The position numbers and the translations under genes are program-made. From assembly GCA_905182975.1 (NCBI GenBank), contig CAJJDM010000040.1:434001-498000 (forward strand): a stretch of DNA of 64,000 nt, read 5' to 3'. Of the stretch, positions 23,280-34,185 are shown piece after piece (position 1 is the first letter of the stretch; every line of letters begins with the position of its first letter). The notes below the pieces were generated by a model that saw nothing but the letters and a program-made list of their open reading frames with translations, searched no databases and had not been told where the DNA came from. Source of the DNA: Paramecium primaurelia (taxonomy: Eukaryota; Ciliophora; Oligohymenophorea; Peniculida; Parameciidae).

Positions 23280-23960
23280 AATTTTACTCATTTACATAAA
23301 ATTACTTGAAGAGAATTTAAAATATTGGTATTGCAACATATTTAGGTAATATAAGTATTCATAATCATCTTATTTTCTATATTATTAAGTCTTTTAAGAA
23401 CATTTTATTATTATTAATAACAATCTTTCATTTGTAGAGAAACTTATTAGAACTATAAGTAATTAAGGTAACTATATAATTATTGTTAATAATATTTCAA
23501 AATTAATGATTACTTATCTTAATAAAATTGAAATGCAAATATAGAATGAAATAATTTAAAATTAATACTAATTTCAGATACATAATGGATCTTTGTTTAT
23601 CTATTATAGTTAAATAATTCTAATGAATAATCCTATGTATTAATTTAGATTAATATTAATTCACATATATTTTTAAAATATTGAAATATCTCAAGATAAT
23701 TTTTAATAGTGGATATTAAATGTATTTAGATTTATAACAAATATTTAAATTGGATTATAAAAGAATAACGATTTATTAATATATTTAGATCCACCCTCCA
23801 AATTAAATAATATAAAAAAACTGAATATTTTGAAGTAACTCATTTAAAGAAAATAATTTGAATTTTTGTAAAGGTATAGAATTGCATTATTGCTTCCAAT
23901 TATTTTGGAGGATAGAGTTAAAGTGAATATTGTAAAGTTTTCTAAAGCAATCAGTATTTG
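23280..23960 (+). pseudogene. Dynein heavy-chain remnant (AAA5 region)
   Basis: A plus-strand frame with Gln-coding TAA/TAG reads FVEKLIRTI..QGNYIIIVNNIS, then QFRLILI, RFITN.QIGLQ, KQLIQRKQFEFL and IILEDRVKVNIVKFSKA. Order and spacing match the dynein heavy-chain AAA5 segment: the FL..LE.AI.G..VLLEN block, FR.YLTT, NF.VT..GLEDQLL, and ILED......SK. Almost every diagnostic residue is replaced, and neither the upstream P-loops and stalk nor the downstream AAA6 is present. It is therefore best read as an isolated decayed fragment. Upstream, 22990-23250 is open in the same strand but unassignable. The match is by eye and needs a profile search. Confidence 0.5.
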
Positions 23961-24010
23961 TATGCATTAATTTTTTTGTTTTTATATAAACTTTTCCATA
24001 GAAATGTAAA

Positions 24011-24530
24011 TCATTTCTCCTAAATCTTTAAGGCCTCTAAAACGTCTGATCGACAATTTGGACATTTCGTACTACTTTGAAGCCAAGAGTCAACACAAGA
24101 TTTATGATATATATGTTTACAAGGCAGCTGTATAATTAGTTCATCTATTTAAATAAAAAGTATATACCTTTTTAGAATTAATTGCAGCATATACTACATT
24201 ATCTGTTTGATTTTCCCATTTTCATCATTTTTAATTTTTGTAAATATTTCTTCGGAACTCCATTTGACTTTTAAAACATTTTATCAACACTATTCTACCA
24301 CAATTAGAGTTGTAATTACTAGATTTACTATATTTTGTATTAGATACCTATATTTCTTATCTATATTAATTAGCAGCTAAAAATTAAAAGCTTTATTACC
24401 TTCTTCCCATATTCTTTCTGAAACTCCATCTATTTCATATTATTATTATTATTATCCCTCTAAAATTAATAGATTGAATACCACTCCTCTCTTCAACTAT
24501 TTAAATCATTATCAAATTCTTTGTTCTTTT
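24011..24530 (-). CDS. RING-H2 finger protein (5' structure uncertain)
   Basis: A 23-nt intron (GTATAT...TAG, about 24146-24168) joins CSICCNQFQK to DELIIQLPCKHIYHKSC. The segment continues as VDSWLQSSTKCPNCR and stops at TGA 24011. This gives a complete C3H2C3 RING, expected to act as an E3 ubiquitin ligase with an E2. Upstream the frame is unclear. One reading gives a hydrophobic, possibly membrane-spanning segment before the RING, while another frame is open through the same region, so an indel or a missed intron is likely. The start is not determined; candidate ATGs include 24438. It overlaps nothing on the other strand except the end of the dynein remnant's flank. Confidence 0.65.
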
Positions 24531-25341
24531 AATTTATTAGTTTTTTTTCTGTTGTTATATTTATTAATCAATAATAAAATGAACATAATTTAGTTTCTAA
24601 TAAAATATGGTAAACCAAATTATGTCGATTTTAATTACAATTATATACTAAAATGTTTTTTATATCTATAATAGAAGAACTTGTAATCTATAAAACTATT
24701 TCCATTTAACTTAAAGAAAGAAATTCTTGATTTTTAATTTTTAAATCTAAATTCTTAAAGAATAATTAAATGATGTAATATGAAAATTTAAATAAAATAA
24801 TTGTTATTATACATATATTGAATTATAATATCAACTATAATCATTTATATAGATTCCACCATTCTAATTTGTTTATATACAATAATTACCTAAAAAAATA
24901 TCAATAAGAACTTATTTTATTTCTATTTATTACTTTTTATGTTTATATCTTAATAAGATATTCTTATTTCTGAAAATTCAAAAAATTATTAATCTTTCTG
25001 TCTTTTTGTGAATAGATCATATATAATATATTATATTATATGTTTGAGTATATAAATTCAAAGAGTTTATTATTTAAATAAAAGAATATGATTATATTTA
25101 ATGATTCTAAATTAATTAGAGAGTAAAAAACATATATAAGAATAATCAATCAATTAGATTTTACACACATTTGTTGATAATAAGTCTTAAAGTAATTTAA
25201 AATTGTTTTATTAGTTTGTATTATAATTAGTTTGGGAATTATTAAATTTCATTGTTATATAGGGGACAATTTAAATCTTTTATTTAAAATAAAAAGAACA
25301 TTGTCTAAAGTAAGAAAATAAAATATTTTATTAGAATCATT
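24531..25341. other. Intergenic, nothing recognised
   Basis: About 810 bp of very AT-rich sequence (long TATATA-type stretches) upstream of the eIF4A-like gene, presumably including its promoter. No motif can be assigned. Confidence 0.45.
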
Positions 25342-26668
25342 ATGGATCAACAAACACAAGATTTACAAGAAAATTGGATAGAGGTAATCGAATAAACTAT
25401 TTTTTTAAGCAAGTCGAAACATTTGAAGAATTAACATTGAGCAAAGATTTACTTAGAGGAGTCTTTTCATATGGTTTTGAAAGACCATCAGCTATCTAAC
25501 AAAAAGCCATCAAACCAATCATTTTAGGAAAAGATGTCTTGGCACAAGCATAATCAGGTATGTATTTATCATTTAAAAATTTAACATAGGAACTGGTAAA
25601 ACTGGTACATTCACTATTGGTGCTTTATAGAGAATCGATCCAAACCAAAGAAAGACTTAAGTCATCATTTTAGCTCCAGTTAGAGAATTGGCTAAACAAA
25701 TTTATGATGTGGTTAAAGGAATAGGTCAATACTTGAACATTGAAGCTTTCTGTTGCATTGGTGGTACCTCAACCCAGGAGACCAGAGAAAAATGCAAATA
25801 AGGAGTGCACATCATTATTGCTACTCCAGGAAGATTGATTGATATGATGAAAAATAAATATTTGGATGCTACATTTATGAGATTGCTTGTTGTAGATGAA
25901 GCTGATTAAATGTTAGACTAAGGATTTAGTGATAACTTCGCAGAAATCCTAAAAATGGTACCAGGAGATATTTAAATTGGTATTTCTGAAATTTAAAGTT
26001 TATGTTAGCATTATTTAGTGCTACATTCCCATAAGAAATTATTGAATTAAGTAAATAGTTTTTGAGAGAAGGAACAGCTAAGATTTTGGTTAAAAAAGAA
26101 TAATTGACATTAGAGGGTATTAGATAATTCTACATTGCAATCCAACAAGAAGATCAAAAATTCAAAGTTTTAGTTGAATTGTATAAAAATTTAACAGTTT
26201 CTTAATCAATATTATTTTGCAATTCCAAAAAAACCGTTGATGATTTGTATGATAAATTGACTACTGAAGGTTTTACTGTAAGTAAAATACATAGTCAAAT
26301 GGAATAAAAAGAAAGAGAATAAGTAAATAAAATATATATAATTTAGGTTATGCAAGAATTCAAAAAAGGAGCTGCCAGAATACTTGTTTCAACAGATCTT
26401 ATGGGTAGAGGAATTGATGTACAATAATTATCATTAGTCATCAATTATGAATTCCCAAGATTAAAGGAACAATATATCCATAGGTAATAATATTGAAATC
26501 TATTATTTTAGAGTTGGAAGAGCTGGTAGATATGGTAGAAAGGGAGTTGCCATTAATATGGTAGCACAATAAGAAGCTAATCTCTTGTTAGAAGTTGAAA
26601 AATATTACAACACTAAAATTGATGAAATGCCCAAAGACTTAGCAGAAGTAGAAAAAGAATTAAGTTGA
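25342..26668 (+). CDS. eIF4A-like DEAD-box RNA helicase
   Basis: Five introns (26, 32, 29, 24 and 28 nt) give exactly 396 codons. All DEAD-box motifs are in order: the Q-motif region (GFERPSAIQ), AQAQSGTGKT (I), PVREL (Ia, where PTREL is usual), GGT, TPGR (Ib), DEAD (II), FSAT (III), STDLMGRGIDVQ (V) and HRVGRAGRYGRKG (VI). The C-terminus KIDEMPKDLAEVE is typical of eIF4A and eIF4A3. The protein unwinds RNA in translation initiation, or clamps RNA in the exon-junction complex; the sequence does not decide which. The last two exons recur exactly at 27625-27917 because of a duplicated assembly segment. Confidence 0.93.
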
Positions 26669-27623
26669 AATATGGGTATTTGTTATAAAAGAGTATAAAT
26701 GTCAATTTAAATTAATATGTTGTATCTTGGTTAGATCTTTCTTTTATTATAATAAATATATTTTGATTTTTAAAATATTTAAATTAATTGTTAGATGATG
26801 ATATTAAATATATCTAATTTTTAATATATAATTATACTCATTCAAAAGAAATTATGAATTATTACAATAATAAAGATTTAATCTTATAAGATGTTACATG
26901 AACTAGTTTAACTAATTGTTTAAAATAAAAAAGAGGAAATATATGGTTCTAACAATATTAGATTTCTGTCAGAAAAAGACGTTGACTAGACTTCTAATAA
27001 TAAATAACTCATGACATAAGAATAGAATTAAGATTATAATGACGGCTATCTTGTAATTATACTAATAATTTGTCTCTTTTTGCTCATATGTGTTTGTGGA
27101 ACAATCATAGAAGTTAGCAGAAGAAAGAAAGTTAAAAAAGAAATTAAATAGAAATTATTATAAGAAACACCTCATTCACTATAATCCAACATAAAAATAC
27201 TAAATAGTATCTAAGTTTAGTTTTAATATTCTTTATGGAAGTTAACTAGCTTCAATTTTAAGAATTAATCTACTCAAAAAATACTAAGATTCTAGCCAAT
27301 TTTTATATCTCATAATAAACTTGAGCTTTAAATTAAATTGGATTAAGATCATTATCCTTGGTCAGCTGAAGGACATATATTTACAAACTCAGAATCAGAT
27401 ATATAAATTTATTTGAGAACAAGCCTTGATTGTGAATTATTAGAAAAGAACGATACGAGTGATCATTTATATTTACTACAATAATTTAAAGGAAAATACA
27501 ACAATGAGGGTAATAAATTTGTTGGTTCATGGAGTGTCTATGGAAGTTAAGAACTTAATAATTTAAATTTTTTTGGAGAATTCGAATTATTAAAAATACT
27601 TTTTTGATAAAAATCACTTATTT
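26376..27623 (+). repeat. First copy of a 1,248-bp exact duplicate flanking an N
   Basis: The sequence from 26376 (inside the last exons of the helicase) to 27623 recurs at 27625-28872 with an offset of 1,249, separated only by the single N at 27624. I saw no mismatch on reading both copies, including in non-coding sequence and introns. Confidence 0.9.
26891..27607 (+). CDS. Single-pass membrane protein, 238 residues
   Basis: An uninterrupted frame of 239 codons from ATG 26891 to TGA 27605-27607. Residues 1-50 are hydrophilic and Gln/Asn-rich. A strongly hydrophobic segment follows (LVIILIICLFLLICVCG, about residues 55-72), flanked on its C-side by a basic cluster SRRKKVKKE, giving an N-out/C-in orientation by the positive-inside rule. 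The remaining 150 residues have mixed polar and aromatic composition with no recognised domain. There is no signal peptide. It lies 220 bp downstream of the helicase on the same strand. An identical copy appears at 28140-28856 within the repeated segment. Confidence 0.65.
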
Positions 27624-27624
27624 N
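27624..27624. other. Ambiguous base / assembly gap (N)
   Basis: The only N in the window. It joins the end of one copy of a 1,248-bp segment to the beginning of an identical copy, which is what an unrecognised contig overlap scaffolded with a minimal gap looks like. Confidence 0.95.
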
Positions 27625-28872
27625 CAGAATACTTGTTTCAACAGATCTTATGGGTAGAGGAATTGATGTACAATAATTATCATTAGTCATCAATTATGAA
27701 TTCCCAAGATTAAAGGAACAATATATCCATAGGTAATAATATTGAAATCTATTATTTTAGAGTTGGAAGAGCTGGTAGATATGGTAGAAAGGGAGTTGCC
27801 ATTAATATGGTAGCACAATAAGAAGCTAATCTCTTGTTAGAAGTTGAAAAATATTACAACACTAAAATTGATGAAATGCCCAAAGACTTAGCAGAAGTAG
27901 AAAAAGAATTAAGTTGAAATATGGGTATTTGTTATAAAAGAGTATAAATGTCAATTTAAATTAATATGTTGTATCTTGGTTAGATCTTTCTTTTATTATA
28001 ATAAATATATTTTGATTTTTAAAATATTTAAATTAATTGTTAGATGATGATATTAAATATATCTAATTTTTAATATATAATTATACTCATTCAAAAGAAA
28101 TTATGAATTATTACAATAATAAAGATTTAATCTTATAAGATGTTACATGAACTAGTTTAACTAATTGTTTAAAATAAAAAAGAGGAAATATATGGTTCTA
28201 ACAATATTAGATTTCTGTCAGAAAAAGACGTTGACTAGACTTCTAATAATAAATAACTCATGACATAAGAATAGAATTAAGATTATAATGACGGCTATCT
28301 TGTAATTATACTAATAATTTGTCTCTTTTTGCTCATATGTGTTTGTGGAACAATCATAGAAGTTAGCAGAAGAAAGAAAGTTAAAAAAGAAATTAAATAG
28401 AAATTATTATAAGAAACACCTCATTCACTATAATCCAACATAAAAATACTAAATAGTATCTAAGTTTAGTTTTAATATTCTTTATGGAAGTTAACTAGCT
28501 TCAATTTTAAGAATTAATCTACTCAAAAAATACTAAGATTCTAGCCAATTTTTATATCTCATAATAAACTTGAGCTTTAAATTAAATTGGATTAAGATCA
28601 TTATCCTTGGTCAGCTGAAGGACATATATTTACAAACTCAGAATCAGATATATAAATTTATTTGAGAACAAGCCTTGATTGTGAATTATTAGAAAAGAAC
28701 GATACGAGTGATCATTTATATTTACTACAATAATTTAAAGGAAAATACAACAATGAGGGTAATAAATTTGTTGGTTCATGGAGTGTCTATGGAAGTTAAG
28801 AACTTAATAATTTAAATTTTTTTGGAGAATTCGAATTATTAAAAATACTTTTTTGATAAAAATCACTTATTT
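27625..28872 (+). repeat. Second copy of the 1,248-bp segment (likely assembly artefact)
   Basis: Contains a 5'-truncated helicase end (27625-27917), beginning mid-exon, and a full second copy of the membrane-protein frame (28140-28856). It begins exactly after the N and ends at 28872, where unique sequence resumes. If the duplication is artificial, these should not be counted as genes. Confidence 0.85.
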
Positions 28873-29111
28873 AAATAAATTTCTTTTATTATTATTTAAA
28901 CAATATAATTATTTATTCCATTCTCTTAATTAAAATCAAATATCTATAGATTTTTAGTGATTACTGAATTATTTTTCATGTCTTCAGAATAATAAATTTA
29001 TGATAAATAAATTTTCAATAATAATTAAATATTGAATAATCATTAAAAAATTGAAATTATATTATGCAACTACTAAACATAACTAAAATATTGATTTAGA
29101 TTTATAAATAT

Positions 29112-29906
29112 TCAATTAATGGAATCAAAAGGAGTATTTATTTTTCTTTTTGAGTTCATCATTGATACATTGCAATTCCAATTTTCTAAATCATTTATTT
29201 AGAAGTCTAATTAAAATATAGCTCCATTTCTAGCATATATACATGGGTATTCAATATTAAATTAAAGAGAATTATGCCTTTAATATAGATATCTTAGAGT
29301 TTCTGCTATAAATCCAGCATGACTTAAAACCAATACATTAATCATCCTTGATCCCTTTGAATAAGAGCTAAACTATTAAACTGAAGGGTGGTATAAGTTA
29401 TTTATATCGATTTATGATCCTAATTAATCTCTATATGAAAACTAATGTTATATAATTAATTACAAATTTATAAGATTTTTTGTATATTTAATCTCTAATC
29501 AGTTGATTAACAAAGGTTTCTACTCTTTCTTAGATTTCAACATTTAAAATTGGGGAATATTTAGGTTTAGCTAAGACATAAACATCCTAATAAGACTTTA
29601 ATATTTCCTCCCCTTAATCAACTTCCCTTAATAATGGTGTATATGTAATGACTCTTGGTTTTTAATTCAACTGACTCTCAATATGAGAATAAGATTCTAT
29701 ACATCTTTAATCTATTTATTATAATACCTCTTATAATCACTAGTGTAGACTTAATCAAATTTTACAGATTGTAATAGAGTGCCAGCTCTTTTAGATTAGA
29801 CTATGCCTAATCCACTCAAACCAAATTCATTCTTGCCTGAAACAATTTTTAGACTTTGATACATAGATTGTCCGTGTCGGATAAGAAAAACTCTTAACAA
29901 CTACAT
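29112..29906 (-). CDS. Histidine phosphatase / phosphoglycerate-mutase-like enzyme, 249 residues
   Basis: Introns of 23 nt (GTATTATAATAA...AAG) and 22 nt (GTAATTAATT...TAG) give exactly 250 codons. The catalytic RHGQS follows a short strand near residue 10. NEFGLSGLG and VYTSDYKRCIES supply the second phosphate-binding arginine region. REVDQGEE matches the conserved LRE.. acidic motif. VLSHAGFI supplies the second catalytic histidine (usually SHGG). Branch members act on phosphosugars or on phosphotyrosine and phosphohistidine. The substrate cannot be told from this sequence. Its ATG lies 72 bp from the stop of the MORN gene on the same strand. Confidence 0.85.
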
Positions 29907-29978
29907 ATCCAAATATTTTTATTTATTATTTTAGACATATTATATACTTATGTATATAAAAATGAATAGTAAGTACAA

Positions 29979-31358
29979 TCAATTATAGTATTAAGAGTGT
30001 TATTTTGGTCTTCTTATATGTAGATAGAAATTATCTGAAGTTTTAATGCAAAATTTAGTTTGTGTTTTTTATTTTTCATTTCTTTCTGAAATATCTCTCT
30101 TTGGACTAGAAGGTCCATATTATGAATTCTATTGACTCATACTAAAGGATTTGTCTTTTTAATATTATCTTATTCGAATTGTTTTTGTGGTTCTATGTGT
30201 TTAAGATGAAACAGGATTATTATTATTTTTATGAATGTTTTTATTACTAATTGATGCATCTATGTATTAATTACTTTACATCTCATTATCAAATTCATTC
30301 TAAACATTATTCTATATTTCATTATCATATTAAATATCAATGTTTTTATTCTTATTTTAACAATTTTTATTGAAATTATTACTATTATCAACTATCTTTA
30401 TATGATTATCAAATGAATGTTATGGTTTTTTAGGTGAATTTTATTTAATTTCATTTACTAATTTTCCTTATTCCCAATTTCCCTTAAGTACTTTACCATC
30501 AACATAATGCATTTCTCCATAACCATTTTTATAATCATTGATAAATGTCCCATGATACTCGTTGCCATTAGACCATTTGTATACTCCATATCCATTTTTC
30601 TTATCTTCATCATAATCCCCTTAATATAAATCTGTTGGAGAATCTACTCTTCGTTTCCAAATACCTTTCCCACATCTCAATCCATCTTTAAAATAACCTT
30701 AAAATACCGCTCCATTACTCCAATAATATTCTCCATATCCATGTGGTTTGCCATTTAAATAGTTCCCTTAATACATGTCTCCATTACTAAAGTATTCTTA
30801 ACCTTCTCCATTTTTAAGCCAATCTTTGAAATTTCCAACATAACGATCTCCATTGCTAAGAATATGTTCTCCATATCCAAATGCTACATTATTGCTCCAT
30901 TCTCCTTAATATAATTCACCTTTTAATCCATGCCATATTCCTTATGATAATAAAATTGTAATTAATACCTTGACCTTCCTTAATTCCTAAGTTCCATTAA
31001 CCTTCATAAACTTCTCCATTAGCCCAAGTGAATTTGCCTTATCCATGAGGTTTCCCCATAATATAATTTCCCTCATATTGAGACCCATTTGCCAAAAATT
31101 CCCATCCAATACCTTATTTTTGATCATTTTACCATTCTCCTTCATATTTGCGTCCATTTGATTATAAAAGTATACCTATCTTATAGAATTCTTGTATTAA
31201 CCTTTTCCATGTCTTTAATTGTTTTCAAATTATCCATAATAAATATAATTATTAGCTATTGCTAATCTGGCATTAACCTTTTAGAGATCAAGGTAATTGA
31301 AATCTTTATAATGAGGTTCATAAAACTTAATTTAATCCCAAACAGTTTAATAATTCAT
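29979..31358 (-). CDS. MORN-repeat protein with basic Ser/Asn-rich tail, 441 residues
   Basis: ATG 31358, introns of 26 nt (GTTAATACAAG...TAG) and 28 nt (GTATTAATTAC...AAG), TGA at 29979: exactly 442 codons. Residues about 35-300 hold roughly ten MORN repeats of the Y.G.(W/F)..G..HG.G type (for example YYGQFENNQRHGKG and YEGNYIMGKPHGQG). These form beta-hairpin arrays that bind membranes or scaffold ciliary and cortical complexes. The last 140 residues lack MORN repeats and are Asn/Ser/Lys/Gln-rich, probably disordered. It is transcribed divergently from a second MORN gene, with 490 bp between the starts. Confidence 0.88.
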
Positions 31359-31848
31359 AATAATAAATATAATTATATTATTTAACATATAATAAATTGA
31401 ATAATAATGATATATTAATGGATTAGAATTGTTGATTATATCAAAAAGATTGCAAATAACGCTTAATCAAAATTTATAATAATTAATTCTTTATTACATA
31501 GAATTAAACTTGTAAGCATTTTATAAAAAAGGTAATTCAGTAACATGTGAAGAATTATGAGTTAAAATTTTTATCTAAGAATTAAAAAGTCAATTAAATT
31601 CTCTTAAAACTAATTCAAATATAATATATATATCACAATATATTTTAATATCATCATTGTATAAAAGTCTTTTAATTAATCAGAGTTATGTAATGAATAT
31701 AATATCATATCGTAAAAAAGAGGAGCATTACCAAATATAAACTCAAAAAATAGAGTTTTATTCATAATACTAATTATGATTTAAAATTTATGATTTATTA
31801 GGTATCAAAAATAGAGAGATTTAGAATAATTTTAGATTAATTTATCAA
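31359..31848. other. Bidirectional promoter interval between two MORN genes
   Basis: About 490 bp of AT-rich sequence separating two divergent starts. No element recognised. Confidence 0.4.
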
Positions 31849-32684
31849 ATGTACACTTTGTGCACTGAGGGTAGAACAATAAACTCAGAATCTTTAGATT
31901 TAAGTGAAAAAGTCACAATGCGTTCAGAAACACTTTTGAAGAAGGATAAATTAGACAATGCAATAGTACTTGAGGACGGTTTGGTTTATATTGGTGAGAT
32001 GTAAAATGATGAAAGAAATGGTTTTGGAATTCTAATCTATCCAAATGGATCTATATTGGAAGGGTAATATATTTAGGATAATATTTAAGTAATTGGATTA
32101 ATGGGAAAGCGAATGGCATTTGCAAATTATAATATAGCTAGGATGAATAGTATATTATTTTATTAATGTTTATAGTTACTAGGGAAATATTGTAAATAAT
32201 AGATTTCAGGGATATGGTGAATATGTTAATAATAATTCTTCAATTTACAAGGGATAATGGGAAAATAATGAGAAGCATGGTTATGGAGAAGAATATTTCA
32301 AGAATGGATCTATCTATTGTGGTAATTTCATTAGAGGAATGAGAGAAGGAGAAGGTGTATACTTGTCTAGTAATGGATCGAAGTATGAGTTTTTTAATAA
32401 AATTTAGATATGAAGGATAATTCAAATGTAATACGATGGAAGGGGATGGAACAATGTTTTGGGGAGATGGTAGTACTTACAAAGGTTAATTCTAAAATAA
32501 TGATATTAATGGATATGGTGTGTATACTTATCCTGATGGAAGTTATTATGAGGGATATGTAATTCTATAAAAATATAAAATCTAGTTTATTAATGGTAAA
32601 AGAAATGGAATAGGTAGTTTGATAAGATATGATGGATATGAAGTGAGTGGTGAATGGGAGGAAGATAAATTTTATAAGAATTGA
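31849..32684 (+). CDS. MORN-repeat protein, 243 residues
   Basis: Four introns (26, 26, 25 and 27 nt) give exactly 244 codons, and each falls inside a MORN unit whose consensus is only restored by splicing (for example ILEGNWINGKANG). About seven repeats cover residues 55-240, including YKGQWENNEKHGYG and GNFIRGMREGEG. The first 45 residues are polar without a motif. A role in cortical or axonemal scaffolding is inferred from the family. It ends 24 bp before the start of the EF-hand gene on the same strand. Confidence 0.87.
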
Positions 32685-32708
32685 TTATATTATTTCTATA
32701 TACTAAAA

Positions 32709-34136
32709 ATGGGATAAATATTTTAAAAACATGCAACTTAGTTTGAACCATCTCTAATAGTTAAATTAAAAAGTATAACAATGAGAGAACTTTTTGATTG
32801 TGTAGATACCATAGATAAATATTATCCTTAGAATTGTTATTTGAATTTAGAATAATTCGATGATATATTTGCAACATTAACTGATAATTGTATTGATCTA
32901 TTTCATAGATTGGCTGATTAGACTGGAGAAGATGGAAAATTATCAGTTCATACATTTGAAGCATTAGCTGCTTTTGCTATATTTAGTGGAGAGAGTTTTG
33001 AAACAAAATGTATGTTTGTTTTTAGATTATTTGATTTTGATTTGTCAAATACTTTAGAAGAATAAGAGATGGTTAGTACATTATAATGTGCAGTTAGAGC
33101 AATGTGTAAAATAGCTGGTTTAGTAATTCCATCTGTTAGTATGTTAGAGAAATTAGGTTATGTTTGTTTTCAAATGATGGATGAAGATAAAAATAAACAT
33201 GTTGATTTTGATGAATTTTATGAATGGACTGTATAATATGATGAATTGTAAGAATTTATGTTATTATATTCTGGAACATAAACATATTAATATGCATTAA
33301 AAAGAATGATTAATGTAATGGATGAATCTGAATAATAATTTAATAAATGGTTGAGAGAATGTAAAGCACCTTAAGTACCAGCTATTAAATTACAATAGAA
33401 TTTATATTAAATTTATAAGGGAATAGATTAATTATCAATAGATACTTTATTTTATATGATTATAGAATATACATTAAGATCTAAAAGTATTGGATAAGAA
33501 GATAGTTCATAATAATTAAAAGATCTTTGGGCTTGGAAAGCAGATCATAAGAAAAATTAACATCTTCTATAAAATATCTCAATTAAGAAAAGTGATTATT
33601 TGGATATTATTAGAGCATGGAATGTATATTCAATAACAGATGTTAATTAATTATCAATTATTAATATTAAAGATCTTAAATTACTTATTTGGTTATATGA
33701 AGATGAAGAACCAGATTATTTTAGAATCAATTAAGAAATGTCAATTATAGATACTAATCATAATAATATAATTGAAAGATGTGAATGGATGTAATATTTA
33801 TGTTCTGAAGAATCAATGTAAAGAAGATAAACACCATAAGTTTTAATGAAAAAAGTGTTTGATAATTATGATGAAGAATAATGTGGTTTAATACCTATTA
33901 TACATATTGATAAATTATTAAGAGATACTTTTAAATAATAGATGAAAAAGATGAAAGATTTTAAGAGTATTTAAAGTGTAAATAGTTTAATTCAACAATT
34001 AAAAGTTGAGTTTATGAAATAGGTTAAAAAAAATAATTAATCTCATTTTGATTGGCAATAATACTATCAATTCTTAGTTGAAGCTACAAAGACTCATTCA
34101 TCACTTAATAAATTATTAAATTTAAATCGTGATTGA
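32709..34136 (+). CDS. N-myristoylated EF-hand calcium-binding protein, 475 residues
   Basis: An intronless frame of exactly 476 codons. The start MGQIFQKHA fits N-myristoylation. Two EF-hand loops are visible near residues 115-185: DFDLSNTLEEQE and the fully canonical DEDKNKHVDFDE (Asp1, Asp3, Asn5, Val8, Glu12). A calcineurin-B/recoverin-like layout is therefore present at the N-terminus. A long helical C-terminal region (about 280 residues) follows, in which IDTNHNNIIERCEW may be a third, degenerate loop. A calcium-responsive membrane-associated adaptor is the natural reading. The partner is unknown. Confidence 0.83.
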
Positions 34137-34185
34137 CTCTTTTTATTTACATTATATATATATATATTTATATTTATTTTCTTAT

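Noticed and set aside
28140..28856. Second genuine copy of the membrane-protein gene
   Set aside because: It is part of the apparently exact 1,248-bp repeat bounded by the N, so it is treated as an assembly artefact.
29700..29730. Frameshift in the phosphoglycerate-mutase-like gene after TSDYKR
   Set aside because: A 23-nt GT...AAG intron restores the frame and yields SDYKRCIES, so no pseudogene is needed.
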